64,000 nucleotides of DNA from JAKZVK01 sp965248255 (GTDB taxonomy: Bacteria > Acidobacteriota > Terriglobia > Bryobacterales > UBA6623). Made by a program: the position numbers and the translations under genes. Below, piece after piece: positions 17,491-26,350 of this stretch (positions are counted from its first letter, which is position 1; every line of letters starts with the position of its first letter). The stretch lies in contig CBDFIW010000003.1 of the NCBI GenBank assembly GCA_965248255.1, positions 2,356,001 to 2,420,000 on the forward strand, written 5' to 3'. The notes beneath the pieces were generated by a model, which was given only the letters and a program-made list of their open reading frames with translations, had not been told where the DNA came from and did no database searches.

Positions 17491-20068
17491 CAACGGCCGG
17501 ACCCCGCTGCTTGCTCTCGCCGGTACGTATTGAGAAATAGCCGCCTTCCATCGGTTGAAATGGAGATCGCGCCTTCCCGGTCGGTGCGCAGAATCGTGGC
17601 GCCGCTCTGCCTCAGACGTTTGATTATCGTCGCGTGGGGATGTCCGAAGGGGCTGCGGAACCCAGCCGAAATGAGGGCGAACAAAGGACGAACTCGTTCG
17701 AGGAAGGACTCGTGCGAAGACGTCTTGCTGCCGTGGTGCGCGACCTTGAGCACAACGTCTCCGGGAAGGAGGCCGCGTTCGACCAGGTGCAGCTCCGCCC
17801 GCTCTTCGATGTCTCCCGTAAGTAGAAAGCTGTGCCGGCCATAGCGGGCGCGCAGCACCAAAGACTGGTCGTTGCGGGACCACTTGCGTTGGGGCGCCGA
17901 GGCGGGTCCGAGTACCTCGAAGTCCACCTGCCCTAGCCGCTTTACCTCGCCCTGGCGCAGCGGGACCAGGCGAGTGCCCCGCCTCCGGAGCAGCAACCGA
18001 ATCTCCGTATAGTCCTCCACTGAGGGCTCGGCCGCCACCCACATCTCTCCCACTTCGAAGTTGCGCAACAGCGCCGGGACACCTGCAAAGTGATCGGCAT
18101 CGGGGTGGGAGACCGCCAAGACGTCGAGCCGCCGGATGGAGCGCGACCAGAGATACGGGGAGACGACCGTCTCGCCGATGTCCAGCGTGCGGCGGATCCT
18201 CCCGCCGAAGTCGGGCAGGCCGCCGCCATCGACGAGCACGAGGCGTCCGTCCGGCAAGGCAAGGAAGAGCGACTCACCTTGGCCGACGTCGAGGGCGGTG
18301 AGTTCGAGCCGGTTCGGGGTGAGCCGCGGTGCAAAAGGGTGCGCGATGATCAGGGCGAGCGCGGCGGCGGTGGTGGCGGCGGCGGTCCCCTGCCACAGCT
18401 TCCTCCCTCCAAACGACAAGGCCCAGGCCAACAGGCAAATCCCGAAGAGCGCCCCCAGCCACATCGGCGGAGAAGGTACGCGCACGTCGACCGGCAAGTT
18501 TCGGACGTGCCATTCGACCACCCGGCCGATCGCCTCGGCAATGAAGAGAGCTGCCGAAGCGGTGGGCGTCCAACCGGTCACCAGTGCCAGCAAGCCCAGC
18601 GGTACTAACACCAGCAGCAAAGGCATCACGAACAGGTTCGCCGACACACCGCCCCAAGAAACTCGATGGAAATGAACGGCCATCGGCAACGCCAGGCCGG
18701 CTTGCAAGACAAGCGAGACCACGCACAACGCGACCACCCAGATCAACACTCTCAGAAACCCGGTGACCACGAATGACAATAAGGCACGCGGTAGCCGCGT
18801 CACAGGGCTCAGCGGTTCGAGCCACATCCGTAACGAGACGCGCGCTTGCGCCACATAGGCCGGAAGGTGCAGGTCACGGTCGATGTTCCACGGGTCTCGC
18901 AGGGCGCGGCGATAGGGGTCCACGGTATCTTCGAGCAGCGGCACGGCGATGCCGGCGATCAGCGCCACAGCCAGGAAGGACATCTGGAATCCGGCATCGA
19001 ACATCAGATCAGCGTCAAAGACAAGAAAACCAAGGGCGGTTGCGGCGATCACGTTCAAGGCGCGGCGGTCCCGATAGAGGAGGCCCGCTGCCAGGTACGC
19101 AGTGAACATCCAGGCGGCGCGCGAGACCGGCAGGCTAGCCCCAACGAGTGCGGCGTAGGCGGCGACGGCGAGCGCCGCAACGACCGCCCGCGGTACTGGC
19201 GGGACGAGTGCCAAGCGCAGCAGAAACGAGACCACTAACGCCAACACACCCACATGCAAGCCCGAGATGACGAGCGCATGGTAGGAGCCGGTGCGCTGGA
19301 AGTCGGTGGTCGTTTCGCGGTCCAGGGCGCTGCGGTCGCCGAGCAGCATGGCGCGCAGGATCGCGGCGGCGGCTGGTTCGCCAGCTTCCGCTTCCGCCAG
19401 CAGAGCGTCAAAGCGCTTGCCGGCCGCGGTACGGACTTCCCAAACCCAAGCCTGCCAAACCGTTCCGCCTGCGCCATCGAGGTTGTGAATCGGCGTGCGG
19501 GCCCGGACCGAGGCCGTCATATGAATGCCGTGCTTGTTCAGATACGCGACGCGGTCGAAGCTGCCCGGATTGTTGAAGTTTCGAAGCTCTCGCAGCCGGG
19601 CCAGGAATTCAATACGGCGGCCATAGGGGAGTTCGACGGGCGGATCGTCGCTCTGACGATAGATGTTGACGCGCACGCCGCCTCGTGCAGTCGCGTCCGC
19701 GAAGACCGACTCGACCTCGAGCACAAAGCGGTCGGCGGTGTCGAGCGCCTCGGTCGGCTCGCGGACGAAGCCACGTAGGCGGATGGGGTCGTTGAGGTCG
19801 GCGTCGGTCGTCTCTAATACTGTCGTGATGAGGAGGGGATCAGCAGGCTCCCGGCGTGAGCCGAGCATCGCGCCGCTGATCATGAACGCCGCCAGGCAGG
19901 CGACGGCTCCTGGGCGGACGGCGTCCGATACAAGCCGACCCAGGCCAGCAGTCCCAAGAGCAAAGTGGAAAGCAGCGTTTCCCGAAAGGAAAAAGAAGCG
20001 AACTGCGCCGCCACGATGCCCAGGGCCAGGGCCGCCAGCGGCGCAACCAGCGGATGCCGTAGCCCCAA
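17481..20068 (-). CDS. comEC: DNA uptake channel ComEC/Rec2, with N-terminal frameshift
   Basis: ComEC forms the inner-membrane channel for single-stranded DNA uptake. The main frame shows the DUF4131-like N-terminal part, the competence domain with LVISGLHVGVLAL, many membrane helices, and a C-terminal metallo-beta-lactamase domain with SHPDADHFAG and KVAHHGSKTSSHE. The N terminus is broken. From 20068 a different frame encodes a natural membrane start (MGLRHPLVAPLAALALG) that runs to a stop near 19880, whereas the main frame upstream of about 19910 reads as unlikely GC-rich sequence. A one-base indel between about 19900 and 19925 would join them. The gene ends inside a repeat at 17481. It lies 72 bp downstream of a small gene in the ruvX-mltG cluster. 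Confidence 0.88.
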
Positions 20069-20140
20069 GTTTGAACTCCATCTTAGCGAACCGGAATCAA
20101 CTTGTGCCCCGCTGGCCCACTCCCCTGATCCATCATCTGG

Positions 20141-20701
20141 TCAGCAACCAACTGAGCGACCACTCTGCTCTGGGAGAGCTTCCGAAGCCGCCCAGTCACC
20201 GCGCCGGCGCAGCTTCAGCCACGGCGCAAAGACCTCCGGATTCTCCAGCCAAACGAGGAACCACACGAGCAGCTCTTCCTTCTCAGCCCGCTTGTCGACT
20301 GAGAAACTAGGCCGCCGCAGAACGAGCCGCAGCCGGTCCTTGGCTTGCCGCACGGCTCGGCGAACGCCCCAAGCCCTCTCGCGATCCCCGCTGTCCCGGG
20401 CCGCTGCATACTCACGCTGCATTTCAAGCAGCGTGGCGGCCGCCCGGTCCGCGTCCCCGAAGTGGACGCGGTGACGCAAGTCCACGGGCAAGCCGCCCAA
20501 CGATCGTGAGATCTCGACCGTGGTGGTCGCGAGCACCTGCAGCAGATACGACCGTGAAACCGGCGTCCCCCGCCTTAGCGTGCTCCGGATCTCCGCGGCG
20601 ATCGACGACAGAACTCCCTCGTCAACCGATGTCGGGCGGCGTTCTTCGAGGTATCGGAGAACGAGACTTTTGATGGTGGGTTGGCTGCTTCGGCCCTTCA
20701 C
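20141..20701 (-). CDS. Hypothetical protein coupled to mltG
   Basis: A 186-residue soluble protein, rich in arginine and helix-forming residues, with no signal peptide or membrane segment. It opens with MKGRSSQPTIKSLVLRYLEERRP and ends in a region WFLVWLENPEVFAPWLKLRRRG. I do not recognise a domain. Its start overlaps the mltG stop by four bases, so the two are likely translated together. The order ruvX, mltG, this gene, comEC on one strand suggests an operon spanning peptidoglycan termination, recombination and DNA uptake. No function can be assigned. Confidence 0.75.
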   Translation of the reverse strand: MKGRSSQPTIKSLVLRYLEERRPTSVDEGVLSSIAAEIRSTLRRGTPVSRSYLLQVLATTTVEISRSLGGLPVDLRHRVHFGDADRAAATLLEMQREYAAARDSGDRERAWGVRRAVRQAKDRLRLVLRRPSFSVDKRAEKEELLVWFLVWLENPEVFAPWLKLRRRGDWAASEALPEQSGRSVGC

Positions 20702-21699
20702 CGCCGCCTGCTCCGGCGGTACTGGGCCACCGCGCGGTTATGCGCCATCAGCGTTTCGGAGAAGATGTGCCCGCGCGCTCCCCGTGACTCGGCTACGAAG
20801 AACAGATAGTTCGTCTCCGCCGGGTCGAAAGCGGCTTCGAGCGCCTCGCGTCCCGGATTGGCGATGGGGCCCGGAGGCAGGCCGGCGTGAACGTAGGTGT
20901 TGTAGGGATGAGGATCGCGAAGGTCAGAGCGGTCGATTCTGCCACGGTAGCGCTCCTGGAGAATCAGCCCGTAGACCACCGTGGGGTCGCACTGCATCAG
21001 CATCCGGCGATGCAAACGGTTGTGGAACACCGACGACACCAAACGATGCTCGCGTCGACTCGACGTTTCCTTCTCGATCATCGAGGCCAGCGTCACCACC
21101 TCGTAGGGCGTGAGGTCGATGGTATCGGGGACTGTCGACTCGCGGTAGATCGACTGAAAACGCGTCGTCATCATTTCGACAGCCTCTTCGACGCTTAGCG
21201 ACTCGTCGAGGTAGTAGGTGTCAGGGAAGAGAAAACCCTCGAGGTTTTGCGCCTCGGGGAAAAGGCCTTTCACGTAGGCGACCCGTTCGCACTGCGCTAG
21301 AAAATCCTCCCGTGAAAACAACTTGGTTTCGGCAAGGATGTCGGCGATGTCGAAGCGATTCACTCCCTCCGGGACCGTGACCGGGTAGTAGCGGACGCTT
21401 CCGCGCGTCAGCAGGTCGAAAGCCTCCCAAGCCGTCATCGGCCCTTCGAAGTGGTATTCCCCGGCCATCAGAGTGGCACGGGGCCGCAAAAGCCGCACCA
21501 AGCCGAACAGCCACCTTGAGGGAATGACCCGCTGTGCTTCCAGCGTGGCCGCAATCTCGAAGCTCGATGTGCCTCGCTCAATGTTGATCGCCACGCCTTG
21601 GGGAAAACCCTCCGCGAGCGGGAACACCAGGATCGTTCCGACACTGAGAGCTGCCAACAGCGCCAGTACTGCCGCGTACTTGATCCACCAAGAGGACAT
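20698..21699 (-). CDS. mltG: Endolytic murein transglycosylase MltG
   Basis: MltG is an inner-membrane lytic transglycosylase that cuts nascent peptidoglycan strands. The chosen start at 21699 gives 333 residues beginning MSSWWIKYAAVLALL, a single N-terminal anchor. The frame stays open upstream to 21894, but that extension is basic and would overlap ruvX. A LysM-like part follows (INIERGTSSFEIAATLEAQRV). The YceG catalytic region then shows EGFLFPDTYYL, the catalytic Glu in SMIEKET and the motif HPYNTYVHAGLPPGPIANPG. It lies five bases after ruvX, in an arrangement seen in many bacteria, and overlaps the next gene by four bases. All hallmark motifs are intact. Confidence 0.95.
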   Translation of the reverse strand: MSSWWIKYAAVLALLAALSVGTILVFPLAEGFPQGVAINIERGTSSFEIAATLEAQRVIPSRWLFGLVRLLRPRATLMAGEYHFEGPMTAWEAFDLLTRGSVRYYPVTVPEGVNRFDIADILAETKLFSREDFLAQCERVAYVKGLFPEAQNLEGFLFPDTYYLDESLSVEEAVEMMTTRFQSIYRESTVPDTIDLTPYEVVTLASMIEKETSSRREHRLVSSVFHNRLHRRMLMQCDPTVVYGLILQERYRGRIDRSDLRDPHPYNTYVHAGLPPGPIANPGREALEAAFDPAETNYLFFVAESRGARGHIFSETLMAHNRAVAQYRRSRRR

Positions 21700-21704
21700 G
21701 GGTC

Positions 21705-22187
21705 TTACGCCGGGGGAAGCCCCCCCTCGTCTTGCGTTCCGAGAAAGTCGAGGTAGCTCTGCAGGATCAAGACGGCCGACAGCCGGTCCACAGCCTGGGC
21801 ACGCTTCTCCCTGCCCATGCCGCTTTCCCTCAGCACGCGGGATGCCTCGCGCGTGGTCAAGCGCTCGTCCCACAGGGTAACCTCGACGCCGCATCGACGG
21901 GCGAGGTGGTCGGCGAAGCCCGAAGCCTCCTGCGACAACCGGCTCTCGTCGCCGCTCATATGCAGAGGGTTGCCGACGACAATCCGCGCTACTTCGCGGT
22001 CCTCAACGATCTCCGTCAGTCTCTCGATGTCCGCTTTGCGGTTCTTGCGCACGTAGGTCGGCAGCCCCTGAGCGGTGAGGCCTAACTCATCGCTCAGGGC
22101 CAAGCCAATCCGGCGCCTGCCAAAATCGACAGCCAGAATCCGCTCGGTTCTTCGGCCCAACCCATATTTTATTACGCCCCCGTGCAC
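21705..22187 (-). CDS. ruvX: Holliday junction resolvase-like RuvX/YqgF
   Basis: A small RNase H-like nuclease of the YqgF family, associated with pre-16S rRNA 5' processing and, by fold, with Holliday junction resolution. The motif ILAVDFGRRRIGLALSDE carries the first catalytic Asp; IVVGNPLHMSG and DERLTTREA are the other two conserved blocks. The longest frame begins at 22310 with an arginine-rich leader unlike the family. I chose the GTG at 22187 (160 residues); a TTG at 22160 is also possible. It heads the minus-strand cluster with mltG and diverges from the PL22-like gene, 117 bp apart. Confidence 0.9.
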   Translation of the reverse strand: MHGGVIKYGLGRRTERILAVDFGRRRIGLALSDELGLTAQGLPTYVRKNRKADIERLTEIVEDREVARIVVGNPLHMSGDESRLSQEASGFADHLARRCGVEVTLWDERLTTREASRVLRESGMGREKRAQAVDRLSAVLILQSYLDFLGTQDEGGLPPA

Positions 22188-22303
22188 CCTGGCGTCCCTT
22201 GCATCCCTCGCATCGCGCCGAACGATAGGCCGGCGCGGAGCGCAACGTCCGCGTTTGACCCGCCTCCGACGATCCGCTATCGTGGCCTTCAGAGCACTTT
22301 GGA

Positions 22304-23431
22304 ATGACAATCGGCAAAGGCGCGACGTCCGCTTCCGAGCACAGCGTCTCTCACGACGCGCAGACCGGCGCCACCGTGCACCAGCTCACCAACGACCCCT
22401 CCATCAACCACCCCACTTACTTCCTGCAAAGCTCATTCACGCCCGATCAGAAGTCCCTCATCTTCACGTCCTACCGTACTGGCGGCGCGCAGCTCTTCGA
22501 GACCGGCTTTCCCGGCGGGGAGATCCGGCAGCTCACCGCGGACGAGCCCATCCACCCCTTCTCACCCGCGATCGCACCAGGTGGCGAGCGCGTGTTCTTC
22601 GTGCGCGGCGGCGCGGTATGGGTGATCGACCGAGCCACACTCGACGAGCAGCTCATTGCCGACTCCGGCGGCCAACTGGGCGAGTGTTCTCTCAGCGCCG
22701 ATGGCGCGTGGTACGTCGCCGCTTGTAAGAAGGGCGGCCATAACGGCATCGTCGTCGGGAAGACCGAGGGTGGCGAGCCCAGCTTCCACCCGTTCGAGCG
22801 CACCGTGATCCACCCGCAGTTCTCGCCGGTCGATCCCGAGTGGATCGAGTTCGCCGCCGACCCCGCACCCCGCATGTTCCGCGTGCGACGCGACGGTTCC
22901 GGCCTCGAATGCCTCTACGAGAATGACAACGACGAGTTCGTGGTCCACGAGACCTTTTTGGGCGCCACCGGCGACCTGGTCTTCACCGTATGGCCCGAGG
23001 CGCTCAAGCGGATGAACTGGCAGACGCGCGAAATCAGCACCGTCGCCGAGTTCAACGCCTGGCACATTACCCCTAACCGTGCCGGCACCAAAGTGCTGTG
23101 TGACACCAACCACCCCGACATCGGTCTGCAGTTGATCGACGTCGCCACCGGGAAGCACGAGACGATCTGCTTACCGGCAAGCTCGAACGGTGGCTCGCAA
23201 TGGTTGAAGTCTCGCTACGCACTCGCCGAGGACTGGGCCGCGGCCCAGGCGACATCCGAAAAGGGCAAATCACTCAGTTGGATGGAGATGGCGACCGACT
23301 GCGTCTACGGCCCCCAATGGACCCACCCCCACCCTTCGTTCTCACCCGACGAAACAATGGTCGCCTACGCCAGCGACCGCGGCGGCCACACGCAGGTATA
23401 CGTCGTAGAGATCCCCGAGTCGCTGCGATAG
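22304..23431 (+). CDS. Oligogalacturonate lyase-like (PL22) beta-propeller, cytosolic
   Basis: A 375-residue propeller of the oligogalacturonate lyase/TolB type, with no signal peptide, so probably cytoplasmic. Repeated blade pieces include FTPDQKSLIFTSYRTGG, FSPVDPEWIEFAAD and a terminal HPHPSFSPDETMVAYASDRGG that matches the conserved C-terminal signature of the family. HPQFSP near residue 166 is a further match. True family members split unsaturated digalacturonate. Here the HEGPW segment seen in the paralogue at 60296 is absent, so the substrate may differ. It starts 117 bp from the divergent ruvX. The SelA-like gene ends 34 bp away on the other strand. Confidence 0.83.
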   Translation: MTIGKGATSASEHSVSHDAQTGATVHQLTNDPSINHPTYFLQSSFTPDQKSLIFTSYRTGGAQLFETGFPGGEIRQLTADEPIHPFSPAIAPGGERVFFVRGGAVWVIDRATLDEQLIADSGGQLGECSLSADGAWYVAACKKGGHNGIVVGKTEGGEPSFHPFERTVIHPQFSPVDPEWIEFAADPAPRMFRVRRDGSGLECLYENDNDEFVVHETFLGATGDLVFTVWPEALKRMNWQTREISTVAEFNAWHITPNRAGTKVLCDTNHPDIGLQLIDVATGKHETICLPASSNGGSQWLKSRYALAEDWAAAQATSEKGKSLSWMEMATDCVYGPQWTHPHPSFSPDETMVAYASDRGGHTQVYVVEIPESLR

Positions 23432-23464
23432 CATGCGAACCGCTGGAACGGAACCTGCGGCAAA

Positions 23465-25036
23465 TCAAGCCCGGCGCGCTTCCCACTGAGCCGCGCCGTA
23501 CTCGCCGAGGTCAACCTCGCCGCTCATGTGGTTGGTCTGGATTGTGCCGTGGAAGCGGTACCCGATCGAGGTGCCTTCGTAGCGGCCGGCGGTGCGGAAG
23601 TCGATCTCCTTGCCCGAGACCGTGCCTTGCACGTCGCCGTGAGTGAGGCGCCCGATATGGACGCCGGATAGCTCGTTGCCCTCGACGTTGAGCAGCAACT
23701 CGTGCTCGGTCGAGCCGACGCTGAAGGTGAGCCGAACGTCCCAGCGCCCCTTGACGTCAATGGCAGGCGATGCGAGCTTGGGCTTCGGCTTGGCTTTGGG
23801 GGCATCTTGGAACACCTCATGCAGCCGTTCGGCCACCAGCTTGTATTCACCGGAGTACATCGCCGCTCCGCGAACCACGGCCGAGTGGCCCTCGCCGCCG
23901 GGCGGGACCATGATGCGCGGCTCGCCATCCCGCAGGAGCTGATGCAACTGCGCGGAGGTCAAGCCGATCTTCTTCGGGTTCCAGCGAATCACCAGCCGGG
24001 GATGGTAGCCGAAGCGGTCCCATTCGAAGCGTTCGATCTCAGTCGAAACGCCCGCAACCCTGGAGACGCGGTCACCGATGTGCTTGTACCAAGACATCCA
24101 CTCACGCTCCTCGGCCTCGGGGTCGCGTTTCGTAACCAAATACTCAACGGCGGCCAGCATGCCGACGATCTCTTCCTTGCTGACCTTCATAGCGCGGGCA
24201 AAGGCATGATGGGGGGCGCTATTGGTGAACGCGGCTAGGATCAGATCCTTGCGGCCCAGCAGCAGCCCGGCGCTCTGCGGTCCGCGAATGACCTTGCCTC
24301 CGCTGTGCGCCACCAGATCGACGCCGTGGGCGAGCACGGGATGAGGCGGCACCGGTAGGCCGCCGGCATCATCGACGAGGACCGGCACACCGTGCCGGTG
24401 CGCCGCGGCGACCAACTGGTCAAGCGAGAATGGCTGCTCCCCCCATAGAATGCTCGACTGCGCCGCGGCCATGAACGTCTTGGGGCCGAATCCCTTTTCA
24501 AGGTCATCGAACGTCTCGACTTCGATCATTTTGGCGCCGGTCGAGCGAACCGCGTGGTCGTAGATACTGCGAGACCACTTCGGGACGACCACCTCGTTCT
24601 TGATGCCCGTCGTATCGGGAAGCTGTTGGATCTTCTCGGGGTCGCCTCCGGCCAAGCAGGCGAGCGTGCCGCAGGTGACCGCGCCGGCCGCCCCCGAGCT
24701 GACCATCGCGGCCTCGACCTGGAGCAGCTCGGCGATGCGCGGTCCTACCTTCGCGATCAGCTCGTCGAGGTTCACGTGATAGCGCCCGGCCTGATAGATG
24801 GCCTCGACGACTTCCGGAAACTGCGAAGAGCCGCCGTTGATCGTCGTCGTGGCGGTGCAGCTAATGAATGGGCGCACGCCCAGGCGGGCGTAGACGTCCG
24901 GGCCACGCCCGCGAATGGGCAGCGGCGCTGCGGCGGACGGGGCAACACCCGCAAGGCCGGCCGCGGCCGCGAGAGAGCTGACGCGAAACCAATCACGGCG
25001 GCTCAGGTTGGATGGTGTACTGTTGTTCGGTTTCAT
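23465..25036 (-). CDS. Tat-exported SelA-like PLP protein with C-terminal beta-rich module (copy 1)
   Basis: A 523-residue protein of the SelA/COG1921 branch of fold-type I PLP enzymes, whose characterised members include selenium transferase and D-glucosaminate-6-phosphate ammonia-lyase. The start at 25036 is preceded by AAGGGA. The N terminus holds a Tat signal (SRRDWFRVSS, then an Ala-rich core). Catalytic features are VDDAGG with the PLP-pyridine Asp and AHSGGKVIRGPQ with the Schiff-base Lys. After about residue 430 comes a module of roughly 100 residues starting DVKGRWDVRLTF and ending with EYGAAQWEARR, shared with the two paralogues. Export of such an enzyme is unusual because PLP must be inserted before folding, which fits Tat. 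Substrate unknown. Confidence 0.87.
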   Translation of the reverse strand: MKPNNSTPSNLSRRDWFRVSSLAAAAGLAGVAPSAAAPLPIRGRGPDVYARLGVRPFISCTATTTINGGSSQFPEVVEAIYQAGRYHVNLDELIAKVGPRIAELLQVEAAMVSSGAAGAVTCGTLACLAGGDPEKIQQLPDTTGIKNEVVVPKWSRSIYDHAVRSTGAKMIEVETFDDLEKGFGPKTFMAAAQSSILWGEQPFSLDQLVAAAHRHGVPVLVDDAGGLPVPPHPVLAHGVDLVAHSGGKVIRGPQSAGLLLGRKDLILAAFTNSAPHHAFARAMKVSKEEIVGMLAAVEYLVTKRDPEAEEREWMSWYKHIGDRVSRVAGVSTEIERFEWDRFGYHPRLVIRWNPKKIGLTSAQLHQLLRDGEPRIMVPPGGEGHSAVVRGAAMYSGEYKLVAERLHEVFQDAPKAKPKPKLASPAIDVKGRWDVRLTFSVGSTEHELLLNVEGNELSGVHIGRLTHGDVQGTVSGKEIDFRTAGRYEGTSIGYRFHGTIQTNHMSGEVDLGEYGAAQWEARRA

Positions 25037-25260
25037 AGTGGTTCCCTTGCTCGGTTGAGTGATTGGATTGGACGCCATGCTTCACCTCTGGATTGCAGTG
25101 GCTGGAGTGTGGTTCATCAACGCTCCCTAACCCGGACGAGCCGGAACCGAAAGGGGACCCGCGGGCAAGAGTGGGTTCCGTGTCTCGGCGCGCTTGACCC
25201 CACCCTCCCGGGTGGGGCTCTGATTCCCGTCCAGAGGTTTCGTGGCGGTGACTTGTGGCT

Positions 25261-26292
25261 CTACGTCTGCTCCACTTGCCGAAGCAGACCCTTCAAATTC
25301 GCGTAGTTGATCTCCATCGCTTCGATGCGCGAGCCGCTCGGTGGGCGGAAGTGCGTCGATACTGAGAGCACCACGTCCGATCGGTGGTCCCGCAAGCTCT
25401 TGAAGATCGTCGGATAGTCCACGTCGCCATCGCCCAGGGGCCGATATTCGAACTTCAGCCGCTGCCCGTCGATCACATGCACATCCTTGAGATGAAGGCC
25501 GTGCAGATAGGGCCGAATGTTCTGGAAACCGGCGGTGGCAACGTCCGCCTCCCCGCAGTTCCAATTGTCGGCCGGGCCCCACATCACCTTCAGGCGTTTC
25601 GACCCGACGTGCTCCCACACTCGGCGAAAGTTGCCTGTCGTGTTGGTGTAGTTCCAGGGCATCATCGAGACCGCGACATCGACGTTGTGCCGCTCGGCCT
25701 CCTCAGCCACGATCGAGAACGCCTTGACCAGTTTCTCCATGTCGTTGTCGGCGATCACGCCGCCGCGGGTCATCCAGCGCATCGGCCACGTGGGTTTGCC
25801 GGCGTTGTATTCGCCGGGCCAGGCAAACGAGAACGCTCCGACGACCCCCACGCCGATGCGCGACGCAATCTGCATCGAACGGACGAGATCACCTAGCTGT
25901 TTGCGAAACGCGGGTTGCGCTTGGAGAGTGTCAATCGCCAGGTCTGTCAGATGAATGTGCTTGAAAGGGTTTCTCGCGCCCAGTAGAAAGATCTTGAGCC
26001 CATGACGTTCCACGCGCCGCGCCATGCGGTCCACCTCGCTATCGCTCATCTTCGCCAGGTCCGTCTCGCCTTTGAGACGGGTGAACCACACGTACTCCGC
26101 GCCGATCTCCTTGGCCTTGGCCAGTTCCTGGTCGAACGGGAGATCCAATTCCGGCAGGTACATGCCGAGCTTGAAGCGATAGGCCGCATCGCTTTTCCTG
26201 GCGGCTGCTGCCGTTCCGGCGGCTAGCGCGGCGGCTCCGGCCGTGGACCTAGGCACCCGGGTAAGAAACTCTCGACGTTTCATGTTGGCCAT
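25261..26292 (-). CDS. Tat-exported sugar phosphate isomerase/epimerase-like TIM barrel
   Basis: A 343-residue protein of the AP-endonuclease-2/xylose-isomerase-like TIM-barrel family. The start at 26292 opens MANMKRREFLTRV, a twin-arginine signal with an Ala-rich core, so it should be exported folded. Barrel-type conserved pieces include EIGAEYVWF, VSMMPWNYTN, KVMWGPADNWNCGE, and LHLKDVHV near the C terminus where metal ligands normally sit. The terminal STHFRPPSGS replaces the usual catalytic Glu region, so the exact chemistry is uncertain. It shares strand and neighbourhood with the SelA-like genes and the large cytochrome-type gene, suggesting one periplasmic catabolic unit. Confidence 0.85.
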   Translation of the reverse strand: MANMKRREFLTRVPRSTAGAAALAAGTAAAARKSDAAYRFKLGMYLPELDLPFDQELAKAKEIGAEYVWFTRLKGETDLAKMSDSEVDRMARRVERHGLKIFLLGARNPFKHIHLTDLAIDTLQAQPAFRKQLGDLVRSMQIASRIGVGVVGAFSFAWPGEYNAGKPTWPMRWMTRGGVIADNDMEKLVKAFSIVAEEAERHNVDVAVSMMPWNYTNTTGNFRRVWEHVGSKRLKVMWGPADNWNCGEADVATAGFQNIRPYLHGLHLKDVHVIDGQRLKFEYRPLGDGDVDYPTIFKSLRDHRSDVVLSVSTHFRPPSGSRIEAMEINYANLKGLLRQVEQT

Positions 26293-26350
26293 TGTGCCAC
26301 CGTTTGAACCGACGAACAACCGGGCTCGGACGGCGCGAAGGGCGGCAAGC

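Noticed and set aside
19910..20081. comEC start at 20081 as the simple long frame suggests
   Set aside because: The first 55 or so residues in that frame do not look like a ComEC N terminus, while another frame does.
21700..21894. A 65-residue N-terminal extension of MltG
   Set aside because: Basic and Pro/Gly-rich, would overlap ruvX, and a proper membrane anchor starts at 21699.
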